64,000 nt of DNA from Iodidimonas muriae (GCF_014647255.1 NZ_BMOV01000002.1:124001-188000); one strand, 5' to 3'. Counted from the first letter of the stretch, positions 16,688-26,104 are shown. Numbers and translations are program-made. Notes: generated by a model from the letters alone, not told the origin.

Positions 16688-16992
16688 AAAGCCGTCTCCA
16701 GACGAGGATACAAACGATTTTCCCGCCTGAACCGATCCGGTGGGGGAAAATCGTTGCCCACAAATATCCGTCTCGCCCAGCCAGCGCAAGTGGGCGGCAG
16801 CCTCGCCACCCGAAAACACTCCCTCCCCGGCCCTTGGGATGTTATTTGGACATCTGTGCGGGCTTGTATGCGCGCGATAAGCCTCTATATAGTGCGCTCA
16901 ATCCAATTTGAGTGCGTGATGGAAATCGCCACAATGTGCGTTTTCGGGTGTTCCCCGATGTGCTTTGCGACCTTTTTGCTTAAGGAAGACCC
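16688..16992. other. Intergenic region between permease and gcrA, with 12-bp inverted repeat
   Basis: About 305 bases with no convincing gene between divergent coding regions. It contains AACGATTTTCCC (16713-16724) and its exact reverse complement (16744-16755), separated by 19 bases that themselves hold ACCG/CGGT. This lies in the leader of the permease gene. Divergent promoters for the permease and gcrA must be here, but no strong -35/-10 pair stood out. Confidence 0.6.
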
Positions 16993-17400
16993 ATGGCTTG
17001 GACAGATGAAAGAATCGATCTCTTGCGACGCTTGTGGGAGAAAGGCTTATCTGCCAGCCAGATTGCCGGGGAAATCGGCGATGGCGTGACACGCAATGCC
17101 GTGATCGGCAAAGCCCATCGCCTGGGGCTGAAGTCCCGCCCTTCACCGGTGAAAACCGATTCGAAAAACAAGAAAGCCTCCGGAAAGGCTGCGAAAAAAG
17201 ATAAAAACGCCAAGGTCACGCTTTTGGATCTGACGGAACGCATGTGCAAATGGCCCATCGGCCATCCCGGCGACGACGATTTCCATTTCTGTGGCAAAAA
17301 CTCTGTTGCGGGCATGCCTTATTGCGAAGCGCATTGCCGCGAAGCCTATCAAGCCCAGCAGCCGCGCAAGGACCGCCGCCCCCCGCGCGTGCGCCCCTGA
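16993..17400 (+). CDS. gcrA: GcrA cell-cycle regulator
   Basis: A 135-residue GcrA, a sigma-70 cofactor found in alphaproteobacteria that activates cell-cycle genes at promoters methylated by CcrM at GANTC. The N-terminal helix-turn-helix is at residues 3-46 (WTDERIDLLRRLWEKGLSAS, RNAVIGKAHRLGL). The C-terminal sigma-binding domain shows CKWPIGHP, FHFCG and MPYCEAHC. A Lys-rich linker joins them. It is shorter than the Caulobacter protein (about 170 residues as I recall), mainly in the linker. It lies next to the arginine genes and the suf operon. Confidence 0.95.
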   Translation: MAWTDERIDLLRRLWEKGLSASQIAGEIGDGVTRNAVIGKAHRLGLKSRPSPVKTDSKNKKASGKAAKKDKNAKVTLLDLTERMCKWPIGHPGDDDFHFCGKNSVAGMPYCEAHCREAYQAQQPRKDRRPPRVRP

Positions 17401-17538
17401 TCGCTCAAAAGGCCGCATGGAACCACCGATCGTGCCAAGCGCGACGCCCCATGCCCGAAGACCGTCTTTCACATTATTGACAGGACCCCGCAGCGCCCCC
17501 ATTTGAAAGTGGACAGTTTCGGTCCGATTTGTTATGCG

Positions 17539-17543
17539 GAGTC
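17539..17543. promoter_or_regulatory. GANTC site upstream of sufR
   Basis: GAGTC, a CcrM-type methylation sequence, lies 43 bases upstream of the sufR start and just downstream of gcrA. It is the only GANTC noticed in the 17401-17585 gap. A role in regulation is inference. Confidence 0.3.
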
Positions 17544-17585
17544 GAATTTTTACGGATAAGGTTCACGATCAAGGGTGAGGCGGCT

Positions 17586-18038
17586 GTGATCAGACTGACA
17601 AATCTCGCAGATTATGCCGTTGTTTTGATGGGCTCTCTGGCCCGCCGTGACAGCCGTGTGAATGCGGCCGATCTGGCCTCGGAAACCGGCCTTCCTGTGC
17701 CGACGGTTTCAAAAATTCTGGGGGCTTTGTCGCGCGCTGGTCTGGCTTTATCCCATCGTGGCTTGAAGGGCGGTTTTTCTTTGGCCCGCCCCTCGTCTGA
17801 GATCAGCATTGCCGATGTGATCGAAGCGGTGGACGGACCCATCGCCCTTGTGCACTGCATTGAAAACGCGCCCGGCGATTGCGATTTCGAACCGGTTTGT
17901 TCTATGCGCACCCATTGGCAGGTCATCAATGCCGCCGTGCGCGATGGCCTGTCGGGGGTCACGGTTGCCGATATCGCCCATAGCCCGTTGCCACCTGCCT
18001 TCGCCCAGATGCGCGGCGCGGCGCGCGACAAGTTTTAG
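17586..18038 (+). CDS. sufR: Rrf2-family regulator of the suf operon
   Basis: A 150-residue Rrf2/IscR-type protein. The N-terminal winged helix (IRLTNLADYAVVLMGSLAR, then LPVPTVSKILGALSRAGL) binds DNA. Three cysteines (HCIENAPGDC and PVCSMRTHW) form the expected [2Fe-2S] site, so it should sense cluster supply and repress or tune suf. The GTG at 17586 has AAGGGTGAGG upstream; the frame opens earlier but the family starts at this IRLTNLADYA. It lies 20 bases before sufB. No IscR-like operator could be identified with confidence. Confidence 0.9.
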   Translation: MIRLTNLADYAVVLMGSLARRDSRVNAADLASETGLPVPTVSKILGALSRAGLALSHRGLKGGFSLARPSSEISIADVIEAVDGPIALVHCIENAPGDCDFEPVCSMRTHWQVINAAVRDGLSGVTVADIAHSPLPPAFAQMRGAARDKF

Positions 18039-18058
18039 TCTAAAAAGGACGCTACCAG

Positions 18059-19528
18059 ATGGTTGCCACCACCCAAACCAAAGATCAGGTCGCCGAACTT
18101 GCTGGCACATACAAGCATGGCTGGTCCACCGAGATTGAATCGGAGTTTGCGCCCAAGGGTCTTAATGAAGATGTGATCCGTTTCATTTCGGCCAAAAAAG
18201 AAGAGCCGCAATGGATGCTGGACTGGCGCTTGAAGGCCTTTGCCATGTGGCAAAAGATGGAAGAGCCGGATTGGGCGATGATCAGCCATCCCCCCATCGA
18301 CTACCAAGACACCTATTTTTATGCGGCCCCCAAGGCAAAGGATGGCCCCAAATCCTTGAACGAGGTGGACCCCGAGCTGTTACGTACCTATGAAAAACTG
18401 GGTATTCCCATTGCCGAACAGGAAGTTCTGGCAGGGGTTGAGGGGGCGGCCAAAGTGGCGGTGGATGCGGTGTTCGACAGCGTATCGGTGGCCACCACCT
18501 TCCGCAAAGAGCTTGAAAAGGCCGGCGTGATTTTCATGTCGATTTCCGAAGCCATGCGCGAACATCCCGAGCTTGTCCGCAAATATCTGGGCTCTGTGGT
18601 GCCGCAACGGGACAATTTCTTCGCCACATTGAATTGTGCCGTCTTTTCCGATGGCACCTTTGTCTATATCCCCAAAGGGGTGCGCTGCCCCATGGAGCTT
18701 TCCACTTATTTCCGTATCAATGCGGAAAATACCGGCCAGTTTGAGCGCACGCTGATCATTGCCGATGAAGGCTCTTATGTCAGCTATCTGGAGGGCTGCA
18801 CCGCCCCCATGCGCGATGAGAACCAGCTGCATGCCGCCGTGGTGGAACTGATCGCGCTGGATGATGCGGAGATCAAATATTCCACCGTCCAGAACTGGTA
18901 TCCCGGCGACAAGAACGGCAAAGGCGGGATTTACAATTTCGTCACCAAGCGCGGGGCCTGTCGGGGTCGCAATTCCAAAATTTCCTGGACACAGGTGGAA
19001 ACCGGCTCGGCGATCACCTGGAAATATCCAAGCTGTATTCTGGAAGGCGATAATTCCGTCGGGGAATTTTATTCGGTGGCGGTGACCAACAATCGCCAAC
19101 AAGCCGATACCGGCACCAAAATGATCCATATCGGCAAGAACACCCGCTCGAAAATCATCTCGAAAGGGATTTCGGCGGGCCGTTCCAACAACACCTATCG
19201 CGGATTGGTGCGGGTGATGGGCGGCGCCGACAATGTGCGCAATTTCACCCAGTGCGACAGCCTGTTGCTGGGCGATCAATGCGGCGCGCACACCGTTCCT
19301 TATATCGAGGTGAAAAATCCCACCGCCCAGATCGAGCATGAGGCCACCACCTCGAAAATCTCCGACGACCAGATGTTTTACTGCATGGCCCGCGGATTGG
19401 ATGCCGAAGAGGCGGTGGCCATGGTGGTCAACGGATTCGCCAAAGAAGTGATGAAAGAACTGCCCATGGAATTCGCCGTCGAGGCGCAAAAGCTGTTGGG
19501 CATCAGCCTTGAAGGCAGCGTCGGGTAA
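18059..19528 (+). CDS. sufB: Fe-S cluster assembly scaffold protein SufB
   Basis: A 489-residue SufB, core of the SufBC2D scaffold on which Fe-S clusters are built. Diagnostic stretches include [29 protein letters not shown] (acceptor cysteine) and [11 protein letters not shown] with EHEATTSKI near the C-terminus. Length is normal. It is followed by sufC 43 bases later. No Isc scaffold genes are in the window, so Suf may be the main assembly system, as in many alphaproteobacteria. Confidence 0.98.
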   Translation: MVATTQTKDQVAELAGTYKHGWSTEIESEFAPKGLNEDVIRFISAKKEEPQWMLDWRLKAFAMWQKMEEPDWAMISHPPIDYQDTYFYAAPKAKDGPKSLNEVDPELLRTYEKLGIPIAEQEVLAGVEGAAKVAVDAVFDSVSVATTFRKELEKAGVIFMSISEAMREHPELVRKYLGSVVPQRDNFFATLNCAVFSDGTFVYIPKGVRCPMELSTYFRINAENTGQFERTLIIADEGSYVSYLEGCTAPMRDENQLHAAVVELIALDDAEIKYSTVQNWYPGDKNGKGGIYNFVTKRGACRGRNSKISWTQVETGSAITWKYPSCILEGDNSVGEFYSVAVTNNRQQADTGTKMIHIGKNTRSKIISKGISAGRSNNTYRGLVRVMGGADNVRNFTQCDSLLLGDQCGAHTVPYIEVKNPTAQIEHEATTSKISDDQMFYCMARGLDAEEAVAMVVNGFAKEVMKELPMEFAVEAQKLLGISLEGSVG

Positions 19529-19571
19529 CACGGCCCTCAATGGGCGACATAACACAGATAAGAGGCACCAA

Positions 19572-20318
19572 GTGAGCACATTGCTTGACATCAAGAACCT
19601 GCACGTCGCCATCAAAGGCGAAGAAATCCTGAAGGGGCTGGATCTGACCATCGCCTCTGGCGAAGTGCATGCGATCATGGGGCCGAATGGCGCCGGAAAA
19701 TCCACCCTTGCATCCACCCTTGCGGGCCGTGAAGATTATGAAGTCACCGAAGGCTCCGTGCTCTATCAGGGTGCCGACCTTTTGGAACTGGCCGCCCATG
19801 AGCGGGCCGCCAAGGGGGTGTTTCTGGGCTTTCAGTATCCCACCGAAATCCCCGGCGTTTCCAATCTGAATTTCCTGCGCTCTGCCCTTAATGCCCAGCG
19901 CCATCAACGGGGCGAGCCGCCCTTGGATGGCGGGGCCTTCATGAAGCTGGCCCGCGAAAAGGCCGGGCAGCTTGGCATGTCCATCGATATGCTGAAGCGC
20001 TTTGTGAATGTGGGCTTTTCTGGCGGCGAGAAAAAGCGCAATGAAATGGTGCAGATGACGGTGCTCGACCCCACCATCGCCATTCTGGATGAAACCGATT
20101 CCGGGCTGGATATCGATGCCTTGAAAGTGGTGGCAGACGGGATCAACACCATGCGCGGGGCGGATAAGGCAATCTTGCTGATCACCCATTATCAAAGGCT
20201 TCTCGATTATGTGAAGCCCGATCATGTGCATGTGCTGGCAGATGGCCGCATCGTGCGGTCCGGCGGCCCCGAACTGGCTCTGGAACTGGAAGAAAAAGGC
20301 TATCAGTCGGTGGCATGA
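19572..20318 (+). CDS. sufC: Fe-S cluster assembly ATPase SufC
   Basis: A 248-residue ABC-type ATPase that drives conformational change of SufBD. Walker A GPNGAGKS is at residues 37-44, the signature FSGGEKKRNE is diagnostic for SufC, and Walker B is AILDETDSGLD. The GTG at 19572 follows AGAGG by six bases; an open frame reaches back to 19509 but overlaps sufB. It overlaps sufD by 4 bases (ATGA), indicating coupled translation. Confidence 0.97.
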   Translation: MSTLLDIKNLHVAIKGEEILKGLDLTIASGEVHAIMGPNGAGKSTLASTLAGREDYEVTEGSVLYQGADLLELAAHERAAKGVFLGFQYPTEIPGVSNLNFLRSALNAQRHQRGEPPLDGGAFMKLAREKAGQLGMSIDMLKRFVNVGFSGGEKKRNEMVQMTVLDPTIAILDETDSGLDIDALKVVADGINTMRGADKAILLITHYQRLLDYVKPDHVHVLADGRIVRSGGPELALELEEKGYQSVA

Positions 20319-21652
20319 TGATGGATCAAAGCTCAGACATATCGGGTTTTCAAAAAGCCTATGACACCACGCGCCCCGCCTTGCCGGGCGGGGGCTGGTT
20401 GCAGGAATTGCGCCATATCGCCATGACCCGTTTCATGAGCCTTGGCTTGCCCGGCCGCAAATTGGAAAGCTGGCGTTATGCAGACCTCAAGGCCCTGCGC
20501 AAAACCCCGTTCCAGCCGGTTACCAAAGCGCCGGAAGCAGACATTGCGGCCATTGAAAAAGCCGCTATAGCCGGGCTGGATGCGCCGCGTCTGGTGTTTG
20601 TGAATGGGCGTTTTTCACGGCCTTTGAGCCGGCTTCACACATTGCCCGCCGATCTGGCCCCCAAAAGCCTGCGCGATGTTTTGATGCTGGGCGGCGGGTC
20701 GATCCGCGATCTGGTGATGGATCTGCGCGACGGCGATGCCTTTGACCAGCTCAACACAGCGATGATGAGCGAAGGTGTGGTGATCGAAGTGCCCGAAGGC
20801 ATGCAGGTCAAAACCCCCATAGAAATTGTTTATCTGGTAACCGATGCGGACAATGGGGCCGCCCATTTGCGCAATGTGATCCGGCTGGGCCAAGGGGCGT
20901 CCCTTACGGTGGTAGAAAGCTTTGCAGGCGATGACAGCCGCTTTTTCACCAACCAGATCACCCAGACCACCCTTGCCGACGGAGCCGATCTGACCCTGCT
21001 GCGTCGCCAGCATGAAGGGTCGGGGACAGTGCATGTCTCGCGCACCTATGCCACCCTTGGCAAAGCCCGCTTCCAGATGGCATCCATCGCCAGCGGCAGC
21101 ACCAGCACCCGCCATGAATTGCGCGCCGATGTGACCACCGAAGGCGGCCATGTGGGCTATGAAGGCATCCAGCTTGCCCGTGCCGGTCAAGTGCTGGATA
21201 CGCTGACCTTCATGGACCATGCGGTGCCAAGCTGCACCAGCACCCAGACATATCGCGCCGTTCTGGCAGGCCAGTCCAAAGCAGCGTTCCAAGGCAAGGT
21301 TCTGGTCCGCCGTGATGCCCAGCATACGGATGCGCGGCAAAAAGCCGACAGCCTGCTGCTGGATCGTGCGGCCGAGGCCAGCACCAAGCCCGAACTTGAG
21401 ATCTATGCCGATGATGTGCAATGCGCCCATGGAGCAACGGTGGGAGAGCTGGACGCCGATCAGGTGTTTTATCTCATGGCGCGCGGATTGGCCCCCAATG
21501 AAGCGCGGGCCTTGCTGGTGGAAGCATTTGTTGCGGAACTCTGCGGGAATATCGCCAATGAGCCTGTGCGTGATGCCTTTCTGGCCGATGCCCGCAACTG
21601 GCTGACCTCTGCCAATGCCGCCATGGATGCACCAAAAGAAGGGGACCAGTGA
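20315..21652 (+). CDS. sufD: Fe-S cluster assembly protein SufD
   Basis: A 445-residue SufD, partner of SufB and needed for iron entry into the scaffold. The C-terminal beta-helix carries DDVQCAHGATVGELD with the conserved histidine. An N-terminal helical part shows RKLESWRYADLKAL. Three ATG codons in a row (20315-20323) give possible starts. Its stop overlaps the sufS start (TGATG). Confidence 0.96.
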   Translation: MMMDQSSDISGFQKAYDTTRPALPGGGWLQELRHIAMTRFMSLGLPGRKLESWRYADLKALRKTPFQPVTKAPEADIAAIEKAAIAGLDAPRLVFVNGRFSRPLSRLHTLPADLAPKSLRDVLMLGGGSIRDLVMDLRDGDAFDQLNTAMMSEGVVIEVPEGMQVKTPIEIVYLVTDADNGAAHLRNVIRLGQGASLTVVESFAGDDSRFFTNQITQTTLADGADLTLLRRQHEGSGTVHVSRTYATLGKARFQMASIASGSTSTRHELRADVTTEGGHVGYEGIQLARAGQVLDTLTFMDHAVPSCTSTQTYRAVLAGQSKAAFQGKVLVRRDAQHTDARQKADSLLLDRAAEASTKPELEIYADDVQCAHGATVGELDADQVFYLMARGLAPNEARALLVEAFVAELCGNIANEPVRDAFLADARNWLTSANAAMDAPKEGDQ

Positions 21653-22899
21653 TGGACGGCCAAGCCCTCGCCTCCCCCGCATCCTATGATCTGGATTCTG
21701 TGCGTGCCGATTTTCCGATTCTGTCGCAGCACATGCACGGCAAGCCCCTGGTCTTTCTGGACAGTGCTGCATCAGCGCAAAAACCCCGTCAGGTAATCGA
21801 CGCGGTCAGCCGCTTTTACGAAACCGGATATGCCAATATTCATCGCGGCGTCTATCAGTTGAGCCAGGATGCCACCGAAGCCTATGAAGCCACCCGTGAA
21901 ACGGTGCGGGCCTTCATCAATGCCGATAGCACCAAGGAAATCATCTTCACCCGCGGCGCTACCGAAGGCATCAATCTGGTGGCCAATAGCTGGGGCCGTA
22001 CCTTTTTAAAGGCTGGCGACGAGGTGGTCCTGAGCGCCATCGAGCATCATTCCAATATCGTGCCGTGGCAGATGCTGCGCGATGCCATCGGCATTACAAT
22101 CAAAGTGGCCCCTGTGGATGACGAAGGGGCGCTGGATTTTGATGCCTATGAAGCGCTGTTGAGCGAAAAAACCAAGCTTGTGGCGTTTGTCCATATTTCC
22201 AATGCCATCGGCACAGAACTGCCCGCCAAACAGATGATTGCCGCCGCCCATAAGGTTGGGGCGAAGGTGCTGGTGGATGGCTGTCAGGCCGCGCCCCATC
22301 GGCCTTTGGACATGCAGGATCTGGATGCCGATTTCTATGTGTTTTCCGGCCATAAGGTTTACGGCCCCACGGGCATTGGCGTGCTATACGGCAAACGCGC
22401 GCTTTTAGAAGCCATGCCCCCGTGGCAAGGCGGCGGCGACATGATCTCTACGGTGACTTTCGAGAAAACCACATGGAACGATCTGCCTTATAAGTTCGAG
22501 GCGGGAACCCCCAATATCGCCGGTGGTATCGGGCTAAAGGCAGCGCTTGATTATGTCTTGGCCATCGGTTTCGAGGCAATCATGGCCCATGAAGCGGACC
22601 TTCTGGCTTATGCGACAGAAAAGCTTGCCCCTTTGAACGATATTCGCCTGATCGGTTGTTCGCCCAAACGGGCCGGAATCCTGTCGATTGTGATGGAGGG
22701 GTGTCATCCCCACGACATCGGCACCATATTGGATAGAGAAGGCATTGCTGTACGGGCCGGACATCATTGCGCCCAACCGGCCATGGACCGGTTCAATGTA
22801 CCGGGTACAGCGCGGGCCAGCTTCGGGCTTTATACCAGCCGGGCCGATGTGGATGCCTTGATCCGCGGCCTTGAAAAAGTGAAGAGTATCTTCGGATGA
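21652..22899 (+). CDS. sufS: SufS-type cysteine desulfurase
   Basis: A 415-residue PLP enzyme that takes sulfur from cysteine as a persulfide for the SufBCD scaffold. The PLP lysine is K235 in FSGHKVYGPTG and the catalytic cysteine is C373 in RAGHHCAQPAM, the group II form. The ATG at 21652 overlaps the sufD stop by one base; a GTG at 21649 is possible. Without a visible SufE/SufU in this window, the sulfur acceptor is presumably elsewhere. Confidence 0.96.
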   Translation: MDGQALASPASYDLDSVRADFPILSQHMHGKPLVFLDSAASAQKPRQVIDAVSRFYETGYANIHRGVYQLSQDATEAYEATRETVRAFINADSTKEIIFTRGATEGINLVANSWGRTFLKAGDEVVLSAIEHHSNIVPWQMLRDAIGITIKVAPVDDEGALDFDAYEALLSEKTKLVAFVHISNAIGTELPAKQMIAAAHKVGAKVLVDGCQAAPHRPLDMQDLDADFYVFSGHKVYGPTGIGVLYGKRALLEAMPPWQGGGDMISTVTFEKTTWNDLPYKFEAGTPNIAGGIGLKAALDYVLAIGFEAIMAHEADLLAYATEKLAPLNDIRLIGCSPKRAGILSIVMEGCHPHDIGTILDREGIAVRAGHHCAQPAMDRFNVPGTARASFGLYTSRADVDALIRGLEKVKSIFG

Positions 22900-23378
22900 T
22901 GGATGACAATTTCAAATCGGATGATGGCGCAGAGAACCCGCAGGGACGCCCTGTATGGTCGCACAAGCAAGATGGCGGCTATCTGGAAGATTTCCTGAAG
23001 GCCGAAGGCGAAGGCGAAGCCGATGCGGACAATGCGCAAGACACAGCAACCGATAGCGTGCCGGCAGCCTCCGAAGGCGATCTGAAAACCCGCGTCATCG
23101 AAGCGCTGCGGCAGATTTACGACCCGGAAATTCCGGTCAATATCTATGAGCTGGGGCTGATCTACGGCGTCGAGGTGGATGCCACCAACAATGTGGACAT
23201 CCAAATGACCCTCACCACCCCCCACTGTCCGGTGGCTGAAAGCATGCCCATGGAAGTGGACAGTCGGGTGCGCTCTGTGGAGGGTGTGAACGATGTTGAT
23301 GTGGATCTGGTATGGGATCCGCCTTGGGATATGTCGCGTATGTCCGATGAAGCCCGTCTGGAACTGGGGCTGTTATAA
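22896..23378 (+). CDS. sufT: SUF-system assembly protein SufT (DUF59/MIP18 family)
   Basis: A 160-residue protein: an acidic, low-complexity N-terminal region (residues 1-60) followed by the DUF59 domain. The domain shows DPEIPVNIYELGLIY, TLTTPHCPVAE and VWDPPWDMSRMSDEAR, all typical of SufT. Members help deliver or mature Fe-S clusters in target proteins. It overlaps sufS by 4 bases. The acidic extension is not part of the domain and is probably disordered. Confidence 0.93.
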   Translation: MMDDNFKSDDGAENPQGRPVWSHKQDGGYLEDFLKAEGEGEADADNAQDTATDSVPAASEGDLKTRVIEALRQIYDPEIPVNIYELGLIYGVEVDATNNVDIQMTLTTPHCPVAESMPMEVDSRVRSVEGVNDVDVDLVWDPPWDMSRMSDEARLELGLL

Positions 23379-23399
23379 GCCTTGAAGGAGTGCATCGCC

Positions 23400-23732
23400 A
23401 TGACTGCGGAGTTTGAAATCACCGAAAAAGCCGCCGCCCATATCAAGGCCCTGATGGCCAAGCGGGATACACCGGCCTTGGGTATTCGCCTTTATACCAA
23501 AGCGGCGGGCTGTTCGGGCCTGATGTATAAAGTGGATTATGTGGAAACCGCCAGAGACGACGACGCCGTGGTCGACGTGGCGGACGTGAAGCTGTTTATC
23601 GATAAAGAGTCGCTGCCTTATCTCAAGGGCGCGCGCATGGATTGGAAAGACGACAAGTTCGAAACCGGCTTCGTGTTTGACAATCCCAATGCCAAAGCCC
23701 TGTGCGGTTGCGGCGAAAGCTTCATGGTCTGA
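23400..23732 (+). CDS. sufA: A-type Fe-S carrier protein (SufA/IscA family)
   Basis: A 110-residue HesB/IscA-type protein. Three conserved cysteines are present: one in AAGCSGLMY and the pair in LCGCGESF. These bind and pass on iron or Fe-S clusters. AAGGAG lies nine bases before the ATG at 23400. Placement at the end of suf supports SufA, although ErpA or IscA are close relatives. Confidence 0.93.
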   Translation: MTAEFEITEKAAAHIKALMAKRDTPALGIRLYTKAAGCSGLMYKVDYVETARDDDAVVDVADVKLFIDKESLPYLKGARMDWKDDKFETGFVFDNPNAKALCGCGESFMV

Positions 23733-23734
23733 TC

Positions 23735-24652
23735 ATGCATCGTCCCGTTGAAATGGTGGAAGTGGGCGCGCGCGATGGCTTGCAAAACGAGCCGGAGCTT
23801 GTACCCACCGAGACGAAAATCGCCCTGATCGAACGGATGATGGACGCAGGGGCCCGCCGCATCGAAGTGGCCAGCTTTGTGCACCCCAAATGGGTGCCGC
23901 AAATGGCCGATGCGGAAGCGGTGGTGGCTGGATTGCCCAAGCGCGATGATGTGACTTATGTGGGGCTGGTGCTCAACAAGCGCGGTTTGTTGCGGGCGCT
24001 GGACAGCCGCGATACCGGCGGAGGCATCGATGAAGTGGGCTGCGTGGCCGTGGCCTCTGACGGTTTTGGTGAAAAAAATCAGGGCATGGGCTGGGAAGCA
24101 TCGGTCGATGTGGTGCGCGATATCTGCCGCCTTGCCCATGCGGAAGATATGGCGGTTCAAGCCACCATTTCCGTGGCGTTTGGCGATCCCTTCGATGGGG
24201 CCGTGCCCATGGCGCGGGTGGTGGATATGGCCAAGCGCATCGCAGAGGCAAACCCGAAAGAACTGGCGCTGGGCGATACCATCGGGGTGGCGGTTCCGGC
24301 GCAGGTAACGGAGCTGTTTTCAAGGCTGCGTGAAGCCATTCCCCATATTCCGTTACGCGCCCATTTCCACAATACCCGCAATACCGGCATCGCCAATGTC
24401 TGGGCAGCCTATCAGGCCGGCGTTTCCATCATCGATGCGTCACTGGGAGGATTGGGCGGCTGTCCTTTTGCCCCCAAGGCCACCGGCAATGTGGCAACGG
24501 AAGACGTGGTTTATATGCTGGCCCAATCCGGGGTGGACAGTGGTCTGGATCTGGATCGGTTGATTGGGGCAGCCCGCTGGTTTGAAGGCAAGATCGGCAA
24601 ACCGCTGCCCTCCATGTTGGCCCGCGCCGGGGGCTTTCCCACCGGACAGTAA
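23735..24652 (+). CDS. mvaB: Hydroxymethylglutaryl-CoA lyase
   Basis: A 305-residue DRE-TIM-type lyase that splits HMG-CoA into acetyl-CoA and acetoacetate, the last step of leucine breakdown. The N-terminal VEVGARDGLQNE carries R13 and D14 for metal and substrate, HFHNTR is the metal site, and C243 in GGLGGCPFAPKATGN is the catalytic-loop cysteine. It starts 2 bases after the sufA stop, so it is co-transcribed with suf. No other leucine-degradation gene is in the window. A related lyase acting on another acyl-CoA cannot be fully excluded. Confidence 0.88.
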   Translation: MHRPVEMVEVGARDGLQNEPELVPTETKIALIERMMDAGARRIEVASFVHPKWVPQMADAEAVVAGLPKRDDVTYVGLVLNKRGLLRALDSRDTGGGIDEVGCVAVASDGFGEKNQGMGWEASVDVVRDICRLAHAEDMAVQATISVAFGDPFDGAVPMARVVDMAKRIAEANPKELALGDTIGVAVPAQVTELFSRLREAIPHIPLRAHFHNTRNTGIANVWAAYQAGVSIIDASLGGLGGCPFAPKATGNVATEDVVYMLAQSGVDSGLDLDRLIGAARWFEGKIGKPLPSMLARAGGFPTGQ

Positions 24653-24659
24653 CCCAAAT

Positions 24660-24697
24660 AAATCCGGACGACGACATCTGCTGCCGCCGCCCGGATT
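24660..24697. terminator. Bidirectional terminator between convergent genes
   Basis: AAATCCGG and CCGGATTT arms flank a 22-base loop between the convergent mvaB and TraB/GumN genes. Short T-runs follow on both strands. Confidence 0.5.
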
Positions 24698-24700
24698 TTC

Positions 24701-24720
24701 AAAGCAAAAATGCTTTTATT
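24701..24720 (+). terminator. Second small hairpin after mvaB
   Basis: AAAGCA (24701-24706), four A, then TGCTTTTATT. The stem is weak but it ends in a T-rich run on the plus strand. Confidence 0.35.
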
Positions 24721-24727
24721 GGCCCCT

Positions 24728-25684
24728 TTATTGACGGGTCAGCTCATGGCCATTGGCGCGCAATAAGGCAATCACGCTTTTATCGCCTATCAAATGGCCG
24801 GCGCCCACCGCCACCAAATGGGTGCCCGGTTCTTCAAGCAGGCCCTCTAAAGCCGGAATCCAGTTTCTATTGCGCTGATACAGCAGTTTATCAGCCAATT
24901 CCGGGCTTTCCTCCAAACCAGCGGTCAATATTGCATCCAATGCATCCAGATCACCGGTCAGCCAGGCTTCTTTCAGTTCTTCAAAATACTGTGCCAGATC
25001 ATCGATCTGCTCCAGCCCTTCTTCGATGAAAGCCACTTGCGCTTCATCGGACAGATTGGCAAACAGCATTAATTGCTCTTCGCCCTTTTCAAGACCGCGA
25101 ATGTCCTTACCGCTGGCGCTGGCGAGCTGTCCCAAAGTGCTATCCACACCATATTGCGGCAAAAAGCCCGCCTGCATGGCCGACATGACGCTGATTTGCA
25201 GCCCTGCCATCCACGGTTTCATGCGATCCATCGCCTGCACAGGAATGCCGCGTTTTTCATAGGCGGCGGCCAAATGGTCATAGCTCTCTTTGGGGAGGTG
25301 GTTAGACAGTGTGTCATCGGGGGTGTAAAATCCCAGCGACTGCACCAATTGTTGTAATTTAGGCGAAGCCATCTCGGACGGTGTCAATTCCAAAGTCAGG
25401 CTATCGGCCTTATCGGCAATGTCTTTCAATTCATCGCTCAGCCACGGCGTATCGGCTTTCAATAAATGAATGGTGCCCAAAAAATACACCGCCGACCCGT
25501 CTTTCTCCATTTTCCAGATGGCGGGCGCATGGTGGGCCGGATCTGTTTGGGCAAATGCCGATGGAGTGGCGGCGGCCAAAGACAGGCTAATAAAAGCCAA
25601 TCCACAAAAAGCCGCACGGCGGCCCATGCGGTGAAAAAATGTAAGAAATGCGCGCACAAATATCTCCATCAGAAAGCTGAACAT
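24728..25684 (-). CDS. TraB/GumN family exported protein
   Basis: About 318 residues: an N-terminal signal peptide (AFCGLAFISLSLAAATPSAFA) and a TraB/GumN (TIKI-like) domain. The paired motifs are FLGTIHLL near the start and VAVGAGHLIGDKSV near the end, which contribute the putative metal-dependent protease site. The target is unknown. Start choice is uncertain: ATG 25684 is used, while ATG 25669, GTG 25657 (preceded by GGAG) and ATG 25627 all leave the signal peptide intact. Confidence 0.88.
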   Translation of the reverse strand: MFSFLMEIFVRAFLTFFHRMGRRAAFCGLAFISLSLAAATPSAFAQTDPAHHAPAIWKMEKDGSAVYFLGTIHLLKADTPWLSDELKDIADKADSLTLELTPSEMASPKLQQLVQSLGFYTPDDTLSNHLPKESYDHLAAAYEKRGIPVQAMDRMKPWMAGLQISVMSAMQAGFLPQYGVDSTLGQLASASGKDIRGLEKGEEQLMLFANLSDEAQVAFIEEGLEQIDDLAQYFEELKEAWLTGDLDALDAILTAGLEESPELADKLLYQRNRNWIPALEGLLEEPGTHLVAVGAGHLIGDKSVIALLRANGHELTRQ

Positions 25685-25882
25685 AAACAAACGAAGCGCC
25701 TATGGTACCAAAAGCGCACAGGCTGGCAACGCCTCTCTTGCACAAAGGGCGGGCAGGCTGTATATGCCGTGGCTTCGATAAAGGAACTGGGTGGTCCGGC
25801 CTTGTGACAGGGCATGCCGCGGCGACCCGAAAAACAGCACAAGTGCGTGCGTTATGCACCACGCGTCTGAAAGGAGTGCAAA

Positions 25883-26083
25883 ATGCCCAAGATGAAAACG
25901 AAGAGCGGCGCCAAGAAGCGCTTCAAAATCACTGCCTCTGGCCGCGTCAAAGCAGGCCAAGCCGGCAAACGCCATGGCATGATCAAACGCACCAACAAGC
26001 AGATCCGTAATCTGCGTGGCACCGACACCTTGTCGGATGCGGATGCAAAGATCGTCAAAAAATTCATGCCCTACGCCGGCTGA
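25883..26083 (+). CDS. rpmI: 50S ribosomal protein L35
   Basis: A 66-residue basic protein beginning [15 protein letters not shown], diagnostic of L35. AAAGGAG lies six bases before the ATG. It is followed 21 bases later by rplT. infC, which precedes rpmI in many bacteria, is absent here. Confidence 0.99.
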   Translation: MPKMKTKSGAKKRFKITASGRVKAGQAGKRHGMIKRTNKQIRNLRGTDTLSDADAKIVKKFMPYAG

Positions 26084-26104
26084 GCGGATTAAGGAGAAGC
26101 AGAT

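Noticed and set aside
16688-16819. N-terminal extension of the ABC-2 permease
   Set aside because: The extra 44 codons are hydrophilic and unlike the family; a ribosome site precedes ATG 16687.
18380-19717. Minus-strand open frame opposite sufB
   Set aside because: sufB is unmistakable on the plus strand; the antisense product has no recognisable domain.
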